A stretch of DNA of 14,450 bases from Kiritimatiellia bacterium (GTDB lineage: Bacteria > Verrucomicrobiota > Kiritimatiellia > RFP12 > UBA1067): the NCBI GenBank assembly GCA_017628165.1, contig JAGBZQ010000042.1:1-14450 (forward strand). The letters run 5' to 3'. Numbering within the stretch: the first letter of the stretch is position 1; every line of letters begins with the position of its first letter. Made by a program: the position numbers and the translations under genes. The notes under the pieces are model-generated. The model ran no database searches. It was given only the letters and a program-made list of their open reading frames with translations, and had not been told where the DNA came from. This document shows, one piece after another, positions 13,416 through 14,450 of this stretch.

Positions 13416-14450
13416 CTATCTGACAATCAAAGAAAATCCAAGTCTTCTTCCATAGCAAAGCACACTCCCGCCGGACTGACGATGCTTTACGAAAAAAGCA
13501 TTTCCGTAAGTATCGCGCGAAAGTTCAGGCAATGTGATCGGGTTTTCGGTTTCAAGCACTTTCACATGCCGGAGCCCTTCGGGAAGTTGCGGATCAATCG
13601 CCGTAAGCGCTGCGCCCGCCTCGACCGTCAACGACGGAATCAAAGGAACTGCATCCTGATCGGGAAGAGAAAACTCCAACGTCGCTCCGCTCTTCACCTC
13701 AATAGATCCTGCCACCCGCCCCGTCAGGCTGAGAGTCCCTGCGGAAACGAGCGTCGACCCGGTATAAATATTTTGCGCTGAAATAACGACAGAACCTGCT
13801 CCGCGCTTTTCAAAACCGCCATCGCCCTGAAGCATGGCAGAAACCTCAAGATTAAAACCCTCTGGGGCATCAACAACAAGTCCATTACCCTCAAGAGTAT
13901 GCGGGCAACGAGGATCGCCTGTCGGACTTGCATCAATAAACTTTGCTGCCGGAGTCCCTATCGGCTTAAAAACCGCTCCATTGAATGTAACAGTGCTTCC
14001 TCCATTGCCATGCGGGTAAGTCATTATATAAACAGGCGTTTCTATCAAACAGTCTTTAAAATCGATATCTGCCCCCGTCCAACGATTTCCATTCTTGAAC
14101 GCATAAATTCCTCCGAAGGCTTTTAGCCCCCCTCCGTGTATATTCAATTGCAACCCGCCTGTATGATAACCGACATAAAATTTATCCATTTCAACATAAC
14201 CGCCATCGCAAACCTCCATCCCCCCAGCATGTCCTGCGAAATCTGATTTATTTCCAAGATATACATCGCCATAACACAGCAATCGGGAGCCCTCTCCACA
14301 AACCTTTACATAAGGCCCTTTACCATTCATAACCCCTACAATATGCACTTCTTGATTTTTAGGAAAAAACTCCGCCTGGCCGCCAGACTGTATGATCAAC
14401 GTCCTTTCATTTTCTTTGTATGCATCACCTTGCCCTGAGCCCCAAAACAA
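13416..14450 (-). CDS. C-terminal part of a secreted beta-rich protein with an autotransporter-associated repeat
   Basis: At least 344 residues are visible; the frame is open through the right edge and the true start is outside. Nearly the whole sequence is short beta-strands with Gly-rich turns, as in beta-helical surface proteins. Residues 211-243 of the visible part (GGFEKRGAGSVVIS..NIYTGSTLVSAGTLSLTG) match the autotransporter-associated beta-strand repeat (PATR). After it about 100 residues remain, ending CYGRRLGFSLIVR. This is too short for a 250-300 residue outer-membrane barrel, and I see no PEP-CTERM or LPXTG sorting signal. Five cysteines occur before the repeat, which is many for a classical passenger domain. 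Families of such barrel-less PATR proteins occur in Verrucomicrobiota and relatives. The role is probably extracellular or cell-surface; the ligand is unknown. Confidence 0.75.
   Translation of the reverse strand: MFWGSGQGDAYKENERTLIIQSGGQAEFFPKNQEVHIVGVMNGKGPYVKVCGEGSRLLCYGDVYLGNKSDFAGHAGGMEVCDGGYVEMDKFYVGYHTGGLQLNIHGGGLKAFGGIYAFKNGNRWTGADIDFKDCLIETPVYIMTYPHGNGGSTVTFNGAVFKPIGTPAAKFIDASPTGDPRCPHTLEGNGLVVDAPEGFNLEVSAMLQGDGGFEKRGAGSVVISAQNIYTGSTLVSAGTLSLTGRVAGSIEVKSGATLEFSLPDQDAVPLIPSLTVEAGAALTAIDPQLPEGLRHVKVLETENPITLPELSRDTYGNAFFVKHRQSGGSVLCYGRRLGFSLIVR

Noticed and set aside
1..14450. CRISPR arrays, tRNA, rRNA, tmRNA or insertion sequences
   Set aside because: No regularly spaced direct repeats, cloverleaf-like sequences, transposase frames or terminal inverted repeats were seen; nearly all of the window is accounted for by the minus-strand genes.

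Overview
The window looks like a chromosomal housekeeping segment from a member of the PVC group, most likely Verrucomicrobiota/Kiritimatiellota. The reasons are a protein with an autotransporter-associated beta-strand repeat (PATR) but no visible barrel, the overall look of the core proteins, and a moderate GC content. The taxonomic call is inference; no rRNA or marker search was possible. Every gene I accept lies on the minus strand, so the region reads from the right edge to the left. No tRNA, rRNA, CRISPR array or insertion sequence was seen.

Right end (13416-14450): the C-terminal part of a large secreted beta-rich protein with one PATR unit. A 14-bp inverted repeat (13349-13383) separates it from a tightly packed seven-gene block, 13283 down to 5796: gatB (amidotransferase), a small unknown lipoprotein, a TrmJ-like tRNA methyltransferase, a YejB/YejE-like peptide permease pair, mutS and xseB. 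Junctions are 1 to about 20 nt, so a single operon is likely. It mixes translation, tRNA modification, transport and DNA repair.

Middle (5743-2150): rpoZ-smpB, then secY, then rpmE-prfA and a small membrane protein. rpoZ, secY and rpmE each have a recognisable sigma70-type promoter directly upstream. secY stands outside any ribosomal-protein cluster, which is unusual.

Left end (1503-1): a UDP-glucuronate decarboxylase (UDP-xylose synthase) gene, a possible 54-codon reading frame overlapping its stop, a strong extended -10 promoter at 328-333, and a 59-residue small protein gene with a good ribosome binding site. The small gene's stop overlaps (ATGA) the start of another frame that leaves the window after Met-Ile-Leu-Ser-Asp. 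The arrangement and those five residues fit an antitoxin/PIN-toxin pair, but only weakly.

The least explained parts are the small-gene region at 1-520, the leader and hairpins upstream of gatB, the unaccompanied Yej permeases, and the isolated secY. I found no convincing, clearly new multi-gene system wholly inside the window.
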